A stretch of DNA of 64,000 bases from Stictocephala bisonia (lineage: Eukaryota > Arthropoda > Insecta > Hemiptera > Membracidae): the NCBI GenBank assembly GCA_035578905.1, contig JAQJVL010000568.1:124001-188000 (forward strand). The letters run 5' to 3'. The notes under the pieces were generated by a model, which was not told the DNA's origin, ran no database searches, and saw only the letters and a list, made by a program, of their open reading frames with translations. This document shows positions 38,131-51,356 of this stretch, one piece after another. How positions within the stretch are numbered: the stretch's first letter is position 1; each line of letters begins with the position of its first letter. The translations under genes were made by a program, and so were the position numbers.

Positions 38131-39920
38131 TTTATATAAATGTGTACGTATCTAATAAAACTAGGGTTAAATAAAAATTATTTAACCACTACCTATTTAA
38201 TATAGCATGTATCATAGCTTTTAACATTTTATCACTGTAAATTGTGTATCTTTGTTGTCCGTTAGGGTTTGATTTGCAAATGGAAACGAAGCTTGTATTG
38301 ATTTAAATTAACTTACTGAGGAATCTTATAGAAACACATGATACATAGTGTAAATTAAATGTTGCTTTAATGGAAAATTACCGGTATTTATCTTTATCTA
38401 TATACTCATATAAATGCTTTAAACGTTTAAAAATACTATATAAAGAACAGGCTTCGAAAAACGCCAAGACTGCTCACTTCGAATCCAGCTTGAGCTGACA
38501 TTTTTCTTGTAGATCGGTGTAGAGGCACAGGTCTTCCATGACATACATTATCTGTTGAGACCTTATCAGCCAGTGTAAGATAGGTGGGAGAACCTGTAGA
38601 GTACGAGATGCATGTTACTGATATAAACTTCAAGCTAAACTCAGGATATGGACTTGGGCTATCTCTAATTTAGGTACAAAGTCTTGACAGCTTAAACCGA
38701 TCAGCCTCTGGCTCTATGGTGGATTTTTAGTATATTTGTTGAACAAAAATTATTACTCAATATTTTTTCAGTTTCACCTAAAACATGATCAAATATTTAC
38801 TATATTAAATTGATTTTTGAACACTGAATAGTTCAATGCACTTGTGAGATTTTTCTCCTTTTCCATTGAAAATACATATACTTTGGACGATGTTTTATAC
38901 TCAAACAAACCGATATTGACTCCTTTATATAAGACGTTCATCTAAATGCTAAAGGCACATCGTATATATTTAATCTTACTCTAGATCTGAAGTGTTTCCC
39001 TCAATATGTACTTCACAGTACATTTTGCTTCAGGGCGAGAATGTTCACTTTCTTGTTATCGTATATAAATGGTACATTCAGTTCATTATGTGTAAATAAA
39101 TATTACTTCTGGATAAATAAACCATTAATTAATCACTAGCCCCACAGTTGGGTTAGGTTAGGTTAGGTACATGTTAGGTTATGTACTTTTGAGGTTTACT
39201 ACTCAAGTAAGAGATTAAATAAATGTGTTTTTTTCATATATTTAATATCTTATTGTTATTGCATCTCTGCATATAGTATAATACTATATTACGCAGATGT
39301 ACAATAACATGTTTCATGGACTTTTTTTGACATAAATGAATAAATGTTCTTTCCAGATAAATCTATTTCAATATAACTTATTGTTAAAATGATTAGCATA
39401 AAACCAACAGTTAACTTTTATATGGGGTTATCTATGGTTACGTTTGTTAAACGTAAATGTTACAATATACTGAACTTGGTTTTTATCTTTACATATCAAT
39501 TTTTAATAAAAGTTTAAACAAAATAAATTAATTGACAATAATCAGATAACTAAGAAATAAAATCATAATAAAAGCCTCGACAGGTTAAATACAGTATTCT
39601 AAAATACAATTTTTCTAAGACAAATATTAACTGCGAAATTAATTAAACTAATCATTTTACCAAATAGTATTTATTTATATCCAATTATCTTTTGTATATT
39701 TTTAATAATCTTTATTATTAGTATTTTCCCACAAACCATAATGTGGGTAAAAACGTGGGTTAAATATTTTACAGAAATGACCTCAGATTAATTTTCTTTA
39801 GTGTAATCTTACTGATAAATCTAAGATGATACTATGAGTTTAAAGTACAATTAACTTATATGATAGCATACATTTAAATGGGTTTAAACGTAAAATAAAC
39901 GTTCGTTAATGTTGAGATTT
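38131..39920. other. AT-rich sequence between duplication arm and 157-bp array
   Basis: Has a short TTAGG tract. A GC-richer patch at 38450-38640 has a 65-codon minus-strand frame with no recognised domain. No counterpart was found at the mirror position in the right half. Confidence 0.5.
39150..39185 (+). repeat. Short interstitial TTAGG-type tract
   Basis: GGGTTAGGTTAGGTTAGG, then after a 6-base gap another TTAGGTTA. TTAGG is the usual insect telomere repeat. Three to four units are too few to indicate a telomere, but they support an insect origin. Confidence 0.5.
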
Positions 39921-42900
39921 CCTCACAAAATCGTGGTTGGAGGGCAAGTAACTGGCCATTTATCTTCTTTCAAAAGCTACACTCTATATCATGGCGTTAG
40001 GTATTCATACTGGCAGGGTGTTTGATAACAACAGGGGTGTTATCACAGTTATATGAAAGTCCAGTATTGCTCTACAATACTGGACTTTCATATAACTGTG
40101 ATAACACCCCTGTACTCTATACTCCTCACAAAATGGTGGTTGAGGGGCATGGGGCTGGCCATTTATCTTCCTTCAGAGGCTACACTTTATATCATGGTGT
40201 TAGGTATTCATACTGGAAGGTTGTTTTATAACAGCAGGGATGTTATCGTAGTTATATAAACGTGCAGTATTGTAGAGTACTTCTAAAAAATGGTGGTTGG
40301 AGGGTCAGTAGCCGGCCATTTATTTTACTTCAGAAGCTACACTCTATATCATGGTGTTAGGTATTCATACTGGGAGGGTGTTTGATAACAGCAGGTGTGT
40401 TATCGTAGTTATATAAACGTCCAGTATTGTAGAGTACTTATAAAAAATGGTGGTTGGAGGGTCAGTAGCCGACCATGAGGGTGTTTGATAACAGCTGGTG
40501 TGTTATCGTAGTAATATAAACGTCCAGTATTGTAGAGTACTTCTAAAAAAATGGTGGTTGGAGGGTCAGTAGCCGGCCATTTATCTTCCTTCAGAGGCTA
40601 CACTCTATATCATGGTGTTAGGTATTCATACTGGCAGGATGTTTGATAACAGCAGGGGTGTTATCACATTTATATAAACGTGCAGTATTGTGGAGTACTT
40701 CTAAAAAATGGTGGTTGGAGGGTCAGTAGCTGGCCATTTATCTTACTTCAGAAGCTACACTCCATATCATGGTGTTAGGTATTCATGCTGGCAGGGTGTT
40801 TGATAACAACAGGGGTGTTATCACAGTTATATAAACGTCCAGTATTGTAGAGTACTTCTAAAAAAATGGTGGTTGGAGGGTCAGTAGCTGGCCATTTATC
40901 TTACTTCAAAAGCTACACTCTATATCATGGTGTTAGGTATTCATACTGGCAGGGTGTTTGATAACAGCAGGGGTGTTATCACAGTTATATAAACGTCCAG
41001 TATTGTTGTAGAGTTCTTCTAAAAAATGATGGTTGGAGGGTCAGTAGCTGACTATTTATCTACCTTTAGAAGCTACACTCTATATTATGGTGTTAGGTAT
41101 TCATGCTGGTAGGGTTTTTGATAGCAACAGGGGTGTTACCACAGTTATATAAAAGTCCAGTATTGTAGAGTACTTCTAAAAAATGGTGGTTGGAGGGTCA
41201 GTAGCTGACTATTTATCTTCCTTTAGAAGCTACACTCTATATTATGGTGTTAGGTATTCATGCTGGGAGGGTGTTTGATAACAGCAGGTGTGTTATCGTA
41301 GTTATATAAACGTCCAGTATTGTAGAGTACTTATAAAAAATGGTGGTTGGAGGGTCAGTAGCCGACCATGAGGGTGTTTGATAACAGCAGGTGTGTTATC
41401 GTAGTAATATAAACGTCCAGTATTGTAGAGTACTTATAAAAAATGGTGGTTGGAGGGTCAGTAGCCGGCCATTTATTTTACTTCAGAAGCTACACTCTAT
41501 ATCATGGTTTTAGGTATTCATACTAGGAGGTTGTTTGATAACAGCAGGTGTGTTATCGTAGTAATATAAACGTCCAGTATTGTAGAGTACTTATAAAAAA
41601 TGGTGGTTGGAGGGTCAGTAGCTGGCCATTTATCTTACTTCAGAAGCTACACTCTATATCATGGTTTTAGGTATTCATACTGGGAGGGTGTTTGATAACA
41701 GCAGGTGTGTTATCGTAGTAATATAAACGTCCAGTATTGTAGAGTACTTATAAAAAATGGTGGTTGGAGGGTCAGTAGCCGGCCATTTATTTTACTTCAG
41801 AAGCTACACTCTATATCATGGTTTTAGGTATTCATACTGGGAGGGTGTTTGATAACAGCAGGTGTGTTATCGTAGTAATATAAACGTCCAGTATTGTAGA
41901 GTACTTATAAAAAATGGTGGTTGGAGGGTCAGTAGCTGGCCATTTATTTTACTTCAGAAGCTACACTCTATATCATGGTTTTAGGTATTCATACTGGGAG
42001 GGTGTTTGATAACAGCAGGTGTGTTATCGTAGTAATATAAACGTCCAGTATTGTAGAGTACTTATAAAAAATGGTGGTTGGAGGGTCAGTAGCCGGCCAT
42101 TTATTTTACTTCAGAAGCTACACTCTATATCATGGTTTTAGGTATTCATACTGGGAGGGTGTTTGATAACAGCAGGTGTGTTATCGTAGTAATATAAACG
42201 TCCAGTATTGTAGAGTACTTATAAAAAATGGTGGTTGGAGGGTCAGTAGCCGGCCATTTATTTTACTTCAGAAGCTACACTCTATATCATGGTTTTAGGT
42301 ATTCATACTGGGAGGGTGTTTGATAACAGCAGGTGTGTTATCGTAGTAATATAAACGTCCAGTATTGTAGAGTACTTATAAAAAATGGTGGTTGGAGGGT
42401 CAGTAGCTGGCCATTTATCTTACTTCAGAAGCTACACTCTATATCATGGTTTTAGGTATTCATACTGGGAGGGTGTTTGATAACAGCAGGTGTGTTATCG
42501 TAGTTATATAAACGTCCAGTATTGTAGAGTACTTATAAAAAATGGTGGTTGGAGGGTCAGTAGCCGACCATGAGGGTGTTTGATAACAGCAGGTGTGTTA
42601 TCGTAGTAATATAAACGTCCAGTATTGTAGAGTACTTATAAAAAATGGTGGTTGGAGGGTCAGTAGCTGGCCATTTATCTTACTTCAGAAGCTACACTCT
42701 ATATCATGGTTTTAGGTATTCATGCTGGCAGGGTGTTTGATAACAACAGGGGTGTTATCACATTTATATAAACGTCCAGTATTGTAGAGTACTTCTAAAA
42801 AATGGTGGTTGGACGGTCAGTAGCCGAGCATTTATTAGCTAGACCTTTAGAAGCTACACTCTATATTATGGTGTTAGGTATTCATGCTGGCAGGGTGTTT

Positions 42901-44670
42901 GATAACAACAGGGGTGTTATTGTAGTTATATAAAGGTCCAGTATTGTAGAGTACTTCTAAAAAAAAAGTGGTTGGAGGGTCAGTAGCTGGCCATTTATCT
43001 TACTTCAGAAGGTACACTCTATATCATGGTATTAGGTATTCATACTGGGAGGGTGTTTGATAACAACAGGGGTGTTATCGCAGTTATATAAACGTCCAGT
43101 ATTGTAGAGTACTTCTAAAAAAATGGTGGTTGGAGGGTCAGTAGCTGGCCATTTATCTTCCTTCAGAGGCTACACTCTATATCATGGTGTTAGGTATTCA
43201 TACTAGGAGGGAGTTTGATAACAGCAGGGGTGTTATCGTAGTTATATAAACGTCAAGTATTGTAGAGTACTTCTAAAAAAATAGTGGTTAGAGCGTCAGT
43301 AACTGGCCATTTATCTTACTGCAAAAGCTACACTCTACATCATAATGTTAGTTATTTATACTGGCAAGGTGTTTATTAACAACAGGGGTGTTATCGCAGT
43401 TATATAAACGTCAAGTATTGTAGAGTACTTCTAAAAAAATAGTGGTTGGAGCGTCAGTAACTGGCCATTTATCTTACTGCAAAAGCTACACTCTACATCA
43501 TGGTGTTAGTTATTCATACTGGGAGGGTGTTTGATATCAACAGGGGTGTTATCACAGTTATATAAACGTCAAGTATTGTAGAGTACTTGTAAAAGAATAG
43601 TGGTTGGATGGTCAGTAGCTGACTATTTATCTTCCTTCAGAGGCTGCACTTTATATCATGGTGTTAGGTATTCATACTGGCAGGATGTTTGATAACAGCA
43701 GGGGTGTTATCACATTTATATAAACGTCCAGTATTGTAGAGTACTTCAAAAAAAATGGTGGTTAGAGGGTCAGGAACTGGCCATTTAACTTCCCTCAGAG
43801 GCTACACTCTATATCATGGTGTTAGGTATTCATACTGGCAGGGTGTTTGATAACAGCAGGGGTGTTATCACAGTTATATAAACGTCCAGTATTGTAGAGT
43901 ACTTCTAAAAAAATGGTGGTTGGAGTGTCAGGAACTGGCCATTTAACTTCCCTCAGAGGCTACACTCTATATCATGGTGTTAGGTATTCATACTGGCAGG
44001 GTGTTTGATAACAGCAGGGGTGTTATCGCAGTTATATAAACGTCCAGTATTGTAGAGTACTTCTAAAAAAATAGTGGTTAGAGGGTCAGTAGCTGGCCAT
44101 TTATCTTACTTCAGAAGCTACACTCTATATCATGGTGTTAGGTATTCATACTGGGAGGGTGTTTGATAACAGCAGGGGTGTTATCACAGTTATATAAACG
44201 TCCATTATTGTAGAGTACTTCTAAAAAAATGGTGGTTGGAGGGTCAGTAACTGGCCATTTATCTTTCTTCAAAAGCTACACTCTACATCATGGTGTTAGG
44301 ATTTATACTGGCAGGGTGTTTGATAACAACAGGGGTGTTATCACAGTTATATAAACGTCCAGTAATGTAGAGTACTTCTAAAAAAATGGTGGTTGGAGGG
44401 TCAGTAACTGGCCATTTATCTTCCTTCAGAGACTACACTTTATATCATGGTGTTAGGTATTCATACTAGGAGGTTGTTTGATAACAGCAGGGGTGTTATC
44501 GCAGTTATATAAAAGTCCAGTATTGTAGAGTACTTCTAACAAAATTGTGGTTGGAGGGTCAGTGGCTGACCATTTATGTTCCTTCAGAAGCTACACTCCT
44601 TATCATAGTGTTAGGTATTCATACTGGCAGAGTATTTGATTACAACATAGGTGTTATCACAGTTATATAA
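39921..44670 (+). repeat. 157-bp satellite array of about 30 copies
   Basis: The period is exactly 157 bases in the central part (GTAGAGTAC starts at 41582, 41739, 41896 and 42053). Each monomer contains AATGGTGGTTGGAGGGTCAG, then TGGCCATTTATCTTACTTCA, CTACACTCTATATCATGG, GGTATTCATACTGG and a dyad GATAACA-N7-TGTTATC, then ATATAAACGTCCAGTATTG. Three monomers share one internal deletion (joint CCGACCATGAGGGTG at about 40470, 41363 and 42565). The central block from 41.3 to 42.7 kb is the most uniform; both edges are diverged. Period and edge decay fit unequal crossing-over. Confidence 0.95.
40031..40113. repeat. Perfect 39-bp inverted repeat at the left edge of the 157-bp array
   Basis: Arms 40031-40069 and 40075-40113 are exact reverse complements with a 5-base spacer (CTCTA). 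The right arm is an inverted copy of the end of the first monomer, after which the array continues in the normal orientation. This is an inversion-type junction within the satellite. Confidence 0.9.
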
Positions 44671-47449
44671 ATCATACATACAGAGCAGCAGTCTCAAAGT
44701 AGCTTACAATTTATACGTTGGATTTATCGTATGTTTTTTTTATTTGTAAGTTATATAAAGTTTAAATAAAACAATGTCGGTATTAAAATCCTGAACATGT
44801 TTTATTCAAAAACATAATTTACCTCTTTAACGATACATCTCATTTAAATATCGAAGTCATTGTATCTAATTATGCATGTTATCAATTTTATATCAAGAAT
44901 GGTTCTTTTTATATCTTTTTGTTCATGGTTTTGTGTTCTTGTTCTAGGCTCAGTATTTTATATTATGATAATATTGCTACTTTATTAATATTTAAAATCA
45001 TATTGAAAGATAAAGATACCACAGGGACCCTTACTACCACTGTACGATTATGGGTGACTAAATGGGTCACACTACTAATGCACGTGTATGGGTAGCTGGG
45101 TAGATCTGTTCCTCAAGATCCTACGATATATGAAACTATAAAACTGTATAATTTTATCACACATATATATTTAGCATTATTAAATTGAATATTGTTACAA
45201 TTTGTTATTTTATTTAGAATTATATTAGTGTCTACAATTTAAACATTTTTTATTGAAAATGTCCCCGACCCACCACGTAATATTTCCTAAAATTATATTC
45301 TACATGTTTTTAAACTCTTAATGTTAAATACAATCTTCATGTTGTACTAATCACAATAATATATAAATAATCAAAATCCTTTATACTACAAAATAATTTA
45401 ATAAATCATTTTAGTTTAATAATAAACAATTTTATTTATGTAAACATTATTACGTTTAAAATAAATGTATTTACTATCATTGAGTGCTTACGCAGTTTTG
45501 TGTTTAGTTTTAAAATGTGTTTAAATTAGTATTATTATATAAATAAACCCTTACGGAGAACCTTGGTACATTAAATCATTTTATTTAAAAAATAATATAG
45601 ACTTATATGTAAAAATTATGTTTTGGTGTACACAATTGTATTTTTATTTATTGAAAAAGAGATAAAAGCAAGGCTTTAGCACGACTGCAAGGATAATTCT
45701 CAATTTACCTAGTATTACATGTATTACTAAAAATAACACAGGATTACATTAGTTATGTATTTAAGTATACGTTTATATCACTGTTAAATTGAATATTATG
45801 AACCGAATCCATATTGTTTATCTACTGTTTGCAAATATTTACCCTACAAAATGGTTTGTATCGTGAGTTTTGTTCGATAGTTGGTGAGTAGGAATGGCTA
45901 CGTTTTTGCTTTATATATGAAATAAAATAGACAATTAGAATCTTTTTGAATTTTAGAAACAGAATATACAGAACTACATCAATTTATAGGCTCATAAATA
46001 ATGATTGACCTTAAGGCCAAGAAAAATTCTTTTAAAATAAAATAGTATTAATATTAACTGATTTACACCAATAAATGAAATAGTATACTATGATAGAAGA
46101 TGAAATACTGAATGCTCTATCTCAATGTCGATATATTATTTGGATTTATAAACATATCAATATGCATAGTTAAATGTAAAGATTTTACCACGTTTAAAAG
46201 ATAACCATTTTACTCTAGATTTAATAATTCTATAAGGTTCTTAATAATGTATGGCGTGATCTATCATTTAAGAAGTAAACATGGCTACACTTGCCCATAT
46301 TCTACGCATATTTCTAAGATCAGCTTCTAAAGTACTACATAAAAACGTAAAATGAAAATATAAACAAATTAAATATAATAATATCTTTAATTTTCTTAAG
46401 ATTTTAGGAAATTTGTAAACATTTTTATTTCTGACATTAAATCTATGATCATTTTTATTTTAAAAAAATAATTATTTTGTGTCATGTAATTACTAAATGA
46501 TTGATACAATCAACGATAGATTAAGGAAAGAAATTTATAAACGATCTCACAAGACTGAAAATGTATGACGCTTATCTATCCTGATATCGATATTCGATAA
46601 GGTGAAAGGCGTGACTAACGGAAATTATATTTCCCGACAACAACACGCGAGAAACCGAAGGCTATAACATAATTCTTGTAAACGTTCTTTTGAATATAAG
46701 AAACCACATAATTTAAAGAAAAACTGTATAATTAAAATTGATATGAATTAGCAAATTTTTGAATATATTAAGGTATACGGTACTTATTTTAAATTTTCAT
46801 ATAACAATAAAATGTATGTTTTAACTATAATTAAGGTAAAAATATTAATATCCTGCAACCTTTTGAAAAAGGTAAATTTTCAGTTCTTATTGAGTGCGGC
46901 CTAAATACCTAAATAGTGGTACTGTATTACTAATCATCAAAACCTAATTGATTCCACATTCTACTTAGACTTTAGATTTAAAAAAATATAATTTTTCAAA
47001 CAGTTATTTAATAAATGCCTAAAACCCCTACAAAATATTTGCAATAGAGAAAGTTAAATTACTTTATTGCTTTACAAAAGAGTAGGGCACACCTAATAAA
47101 AAAATTAAATACGTACATTGTAACCATTGAAATATATTCAAAAAGTATTAAATTGAAATAAAAGAAAGAGAAGCATTGGGAATATAACTTGCTACTGTTT
47201 AAATAAATTAACTTGTTATTTCGACATAAATTTCGTTAAATAGTTAAACCTTTTAAAATCATTAATTTAGGTTTTGTATTTAGTTTTTGATAAAATGGCC
47301 AAAAAAAATTATAACTAAAATAAATTATGTTATCTTATAATTTTATATTAAAAAAAAATAAATAGAACCTTATTTAATCCAATCAGAGGATAACTGGTGA
47401 AAATAAAATATGATTCTTTAATTATAAACTAGTTTTTTAATTAGCATAA
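44671..47449. other. AT-rich sequence with one minisatellite remnant
   Basis: Apart from 45015-45110 nothing is recognisable. Frames are short. Confidence 0.55.
45015..45110 (-). repeat. Remnant of the CACGTG minisatellite
   Basis: About two and a half degenerate units: CTACCACTGTACGATTATGG, then a GGGTCACACTACTAATGCAC-GTGTATGGGTAGC stretch. The orientation matches array 2. Confidence 0.55.
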
Positions 47450-47793
47450 TACGTGTTGGTACATATACAGTACAAATAAACGTCACACAACACAAATTTA
47501 TTACAATATAAGCACAAAATGCACAAATATACTACAATACAAGCACAAAATGCACAAATATTATGGTGATCGATTTCGGTGAACCACGCTCACCTTTCTC
47601 AGACCAGAGGGATTCACAAAAGAAATCTTTTGTGATTCTTTTGTGAATCCCTCTGGTCTGAGGAAGGTGAGCGTGGTTCACCGAAATCGATCACCATAAT
47701 GTTTGTGCATTTTGTGCTTGTATTGTAGTATATTTGTGCATTTTGTGCTTATATTGTAATAAATTTGTGTTGCGTGACGTTTATTTGTACTGA
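47450..47793. mobile_element. Foldback dimer of the Penelope-terminal repeat, long version
   Basis: Arms 47469-47624 and 47636-47792 are near-perfect reverse complements around an 11-base spacer (47625-47635). Each arm runs from the CAGTACAAATAAACGTCA end, through a CACAAATAT/GCACAAAATG tandem, to GGTGAACCACGCTCACC and GATTCACAAAAGAA at the centre. As single-stranded DNA or RNA it would form a hairpin of about 155 bp. The high arm identity suggests recent formation or homogenisation. Confidence 0.75.
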
Positions 47794-49009
47794 ATTATAA
47801 ACTCACATGTCTATTTATTTATTTAAAAGCACAGTATACTGTTTAAAATTTTATATTATTTCAGCGAAAAACTAAGTATATACATTATCATTAGGAGTAG
47901 TTTTATGTTCCAGGTACACTTCCTATGAATAAATTTTTATAAATATTGATAAAAACAACGCTAAAACTTCTGTGGAAATGAAACATTAGTTATAAAAACA
48001 CATATAACATTACAAGTGTTCCACCACTAACATTATTCTCGGACTAAAGCATTACAAAGCCACTATATAACATGCGTGTCTTACAAATGATGTAATTCTT
48101 TGTTTTACATTATCAGAAAATCAAAATAAGTTAATATTGTCAAGAAGAAAAAGCTTGTATAATAGTCGCATTATAGCTGGATGGACAAAGAAGATTTGTT
48201 GCGTGAAATATATTTTTCCTTGATGGCTTACTTATGGCCTTTTCAAATGTTTACCAACCAACCCTAGTATATACTATATTAAGAGGAATACTATTTAAAA
48301 TGTCATTTAAAGTAGAATTAGTTTCTTATTATTCTTAAGACACAATGATGTTAGAATTCTACATATATATATAATTCAAAACATTTATCTTTTAAATAAT
48401 TTACAACAGAAATTATGTTAACGTTGACCAAAAAATAATAAAATGTTGAGGAAATGAAATGTTGACATATAACATAATCAATATACTAGTAAAATATTAT
48501 AGTCTGAAATACGTACCTATTTATAATCATACATGCAACAACTTTATAGCTCACTTATTTATTATTATCTTTTTTTTTTTGTATTTCAGAAATCAACTCA
48601 ATCCAAACACCTCCAATATTAGTTTAATTTATGATTCAAAGCTTAAAAGTAAGCCTGCATTGTCTGGTGAAGTAAGCATCTTGCCCCATTTTCTGCTTCT
48701 TTAATCGTCCCCCCTTTTCTATTCATGTCCTTATAACAGCAATGTAATCTCGGTATTTCATATTGTTTTTGGTCTTTCAAGTAGTCTTTCCGGTGATAAA
48801 AATGTAACCAATTTGATTAATAAAAAATATAAAATTGATCATAATTGCCAGAATATATTTTACCATCTTTTTTTTAATATACACAAGGGTTGTATTACAC
48901 TTTTCATACTGTTGAAATAAAATAAAGCATTGCGAATTTAGTTCTGTATCCTCAATAGTCCAAATCAAATTTACTATAAAATCAAGAAATTGTTATTAAA
49001 AAGCTTACA
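47794..49009. other. AT-rich sequence without recognisable features
   Basis: Frames at 48459-48704 (+) and 48777-48968 (-) are low-complexity and unsupported. Confidence 0.55.
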
Positions 49010-51000
49010 AATAAAATAAATGAATTTATTCCCCTTATAGATGAGACCCATCCCCCCACCAAATCTGGAAAGCGTGCCAACTGGGGGATGGCTCAAAGCA
49101 AGTCAAGCGATGGGATCACGGGTGGCAGTTAGAGGGTCAAAATCGGCAGCTGAGCAAAACTAATTTATTATCAAGAAAACAAAACTGGCAGGCAGAAGAC
49201 CACAATACAAATACGCAGAAGGCCACAATATCGATTGCACTTAAATAAAGAACAAAAAACACTAAAATTCACAAGATAATACAAAAAGCTACAAAAACAA
49301 CAAACTCTACAAATACCAAAATTAACAACTACATGGCCTATCTGCAGCCTAGCCTGAGACACCCAAAAAGTAAGAAAAATTTAATAACCCTTTAAGAGGG
49401 AACATTTAGAAACAATTTAGATAACCCCAAATAACCCCGGCAATTCAGCCGATATCCCATGATTCCACCGAGGCCAGGGAGTAAGCCGGAATCCCTGGGC
49501 AGCTCCGAATTAGAAGTTAAGTAAAGAACAATAATCCCCTTTTGGTGAACGTTTAAAAATTAAACGATTTGAAAAATATATAACCCGGTACCGTTCTAGT
49601 AAAAAGTCCCTTCAAGACATCCAGAATACAATTAACAAAGAAAAATATAAATAACTAACTCTAACCATGTCACTAGGCCTAAACATATAAATAAATAACA
49701 TAACAACCATAGGGACCTAACAAATATAAAATCTAAAAAATATAACAACAAAATAAACTAATTAAACTAAATAACAATAAATATGAACATCCAAAGTTCT
49801 TTGTGTATTTTAAAAGTTCTTTTTTTTCTTTAATTAAAAAACATATAAGTCCCCATGGCTGTGGTGGATAAATCACTGTGAAGTTTTAGGCCTAGGCCAC
49901 GTTAAAAAGTTCCACAAACATTTTTTTCTTCTTTTTCTTATATTTCTTATTATCAACCCCCAGCTCAGCCGCCGGGAAAACAAGATGGAAAGCACTGACC
50001 TGAGAACAGAAGACTCCTACCCAAAGATGTAGGTGGGGCAGCAGGGTCGCCAATGGCCTCTATACATGGTCCTCAGGCCAGGCTGGCAGTGTGGATGGTC
50101 GACCATCCCCGGATGGCAGGCTGAGGGTGGAAACGTCCTGCTCAAGGACCCTGGACTGCAAGGCCAAACACAGCAATTCAAAATAGTCCAGCCACAACAA
50201 CAAAAATACTACACATAACACCTAATACATGAAATGGCAAAACAACACAAGAACAGACAAAATTGTACATGATTGGAGCACACTAGAAAATAAAAGATCC
50301 ATTTTTAGGCTATGAATAATTATGTTGGAAAATCAGATTGAAGACAAATTACAACTTAACAAATTACCAAAGAATTAATTACGTATAGGGAACTAAAAAT
50401 GACAAACTGAAAACTAGGCTATTGATACAGGAGCAATATGTTATAACATGAAAATCAAACTACACAGATAGGCTAGGTTATTTTCAATTAACAAAAATAT
50501 GGTAAATCGGTAACTCCAAATGAAAAAAGGCTCAACGAAACATTATACAGAGCTACTATTAAATATAAAACCAGATATAAAAGCAATTAACGGTAAAACA
50601 GTAACATTGAGCACGTGGCTCGAACCTTGGTTAACAAATATCTAGACAAAGCATACAAATTTAACAATGCCCTGAAAATGACAAATAAACCAGAATATTA
50701 TTTAAACAAAGTATTTTCACCAAAAGGGTGATTAGATATTAGAAATTACAAAAGAACACTTACGTTTTGGATCTCTATCCGGACATGTCTTGAAGCCTCT
50801 AGGCGTAGAAAGTCAAATGACGGCCAACCTGACAGACAAAGGCTGGAACACGGAACGACCGAGTCCGAGCCAACGGCCACCAAAGTAAGCGAATCGCCGG
50901 GCACGAGCGGTCTCAGGCAGCCCTGCAGACCACGACGAAAAAAACGAAATGTACCGGTCCAAACGACCCGGTACATAGACTACATCAGTGTGTGGGAAGG
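49010..51000 (-). other. Candidate spliced minus-strand transcription unit (lncRNA, gene relic or transposon)
   Basis: A first GC-rich exon-like block (about 50990-50764) ends at GTAAGT. A second block (50155-50000) starts after TTGGCCTTGCAG and ends at CTCAG|GTCAGT. A last block starts after CTTCTGCCTGCCAG (49184) and ends near AATAAA at 49030-49025. Between them the minus strand is T-rich, as introns often are. A reading frame from MYRVVWTG in the first block joins in frame to the second and ends after 31 more codons, giving about 102 residues with no recognised domain. Upstream, CCAAT (plus strand) lies at about 51003. The parts fit a transcript but prove nothing. Confidence 0.3.
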
Positions 51001-51356
51001 GACCAATCGGTAAGCCTTACATAATTAAATATAAAACTAAATGACATTATAATACTAAATTAAGAACAACTATAAAACAGTGAGAAGTTGTAAATTGAAA
51101 ATGAGTTAATTAAAATGAAGATTCTGAAATTAAACCTATGATTATAAAGAGCAAGAATATAAATTAACAAAATTATGTGCATTTAAGTAGAATAATGCAA
51201 AAATTGTAAAATTCGAACTCACGAGAAAGGTAGTAATGGGAATTTTTTACTGTAATTTTATTTCTCACTCTTAATAAGTCTTGTAACCACGATCATGTCA
51301 AGTCGGGTTGTTAAATCAATAAAGTATAATGAAGGTCAACGTGGAATCCAAACCAC

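Noticed and set aside
39150..39185. Telomere or telomere-fusion site
   Set aside because: Only three to four TTAGG-type units, with ordinary sequence on both sides.
40022..40259. Two overlapping frames in the 157-bp satellite
   Set aside because: They exist only across the edge hairpin and are not maintained in other monomers.
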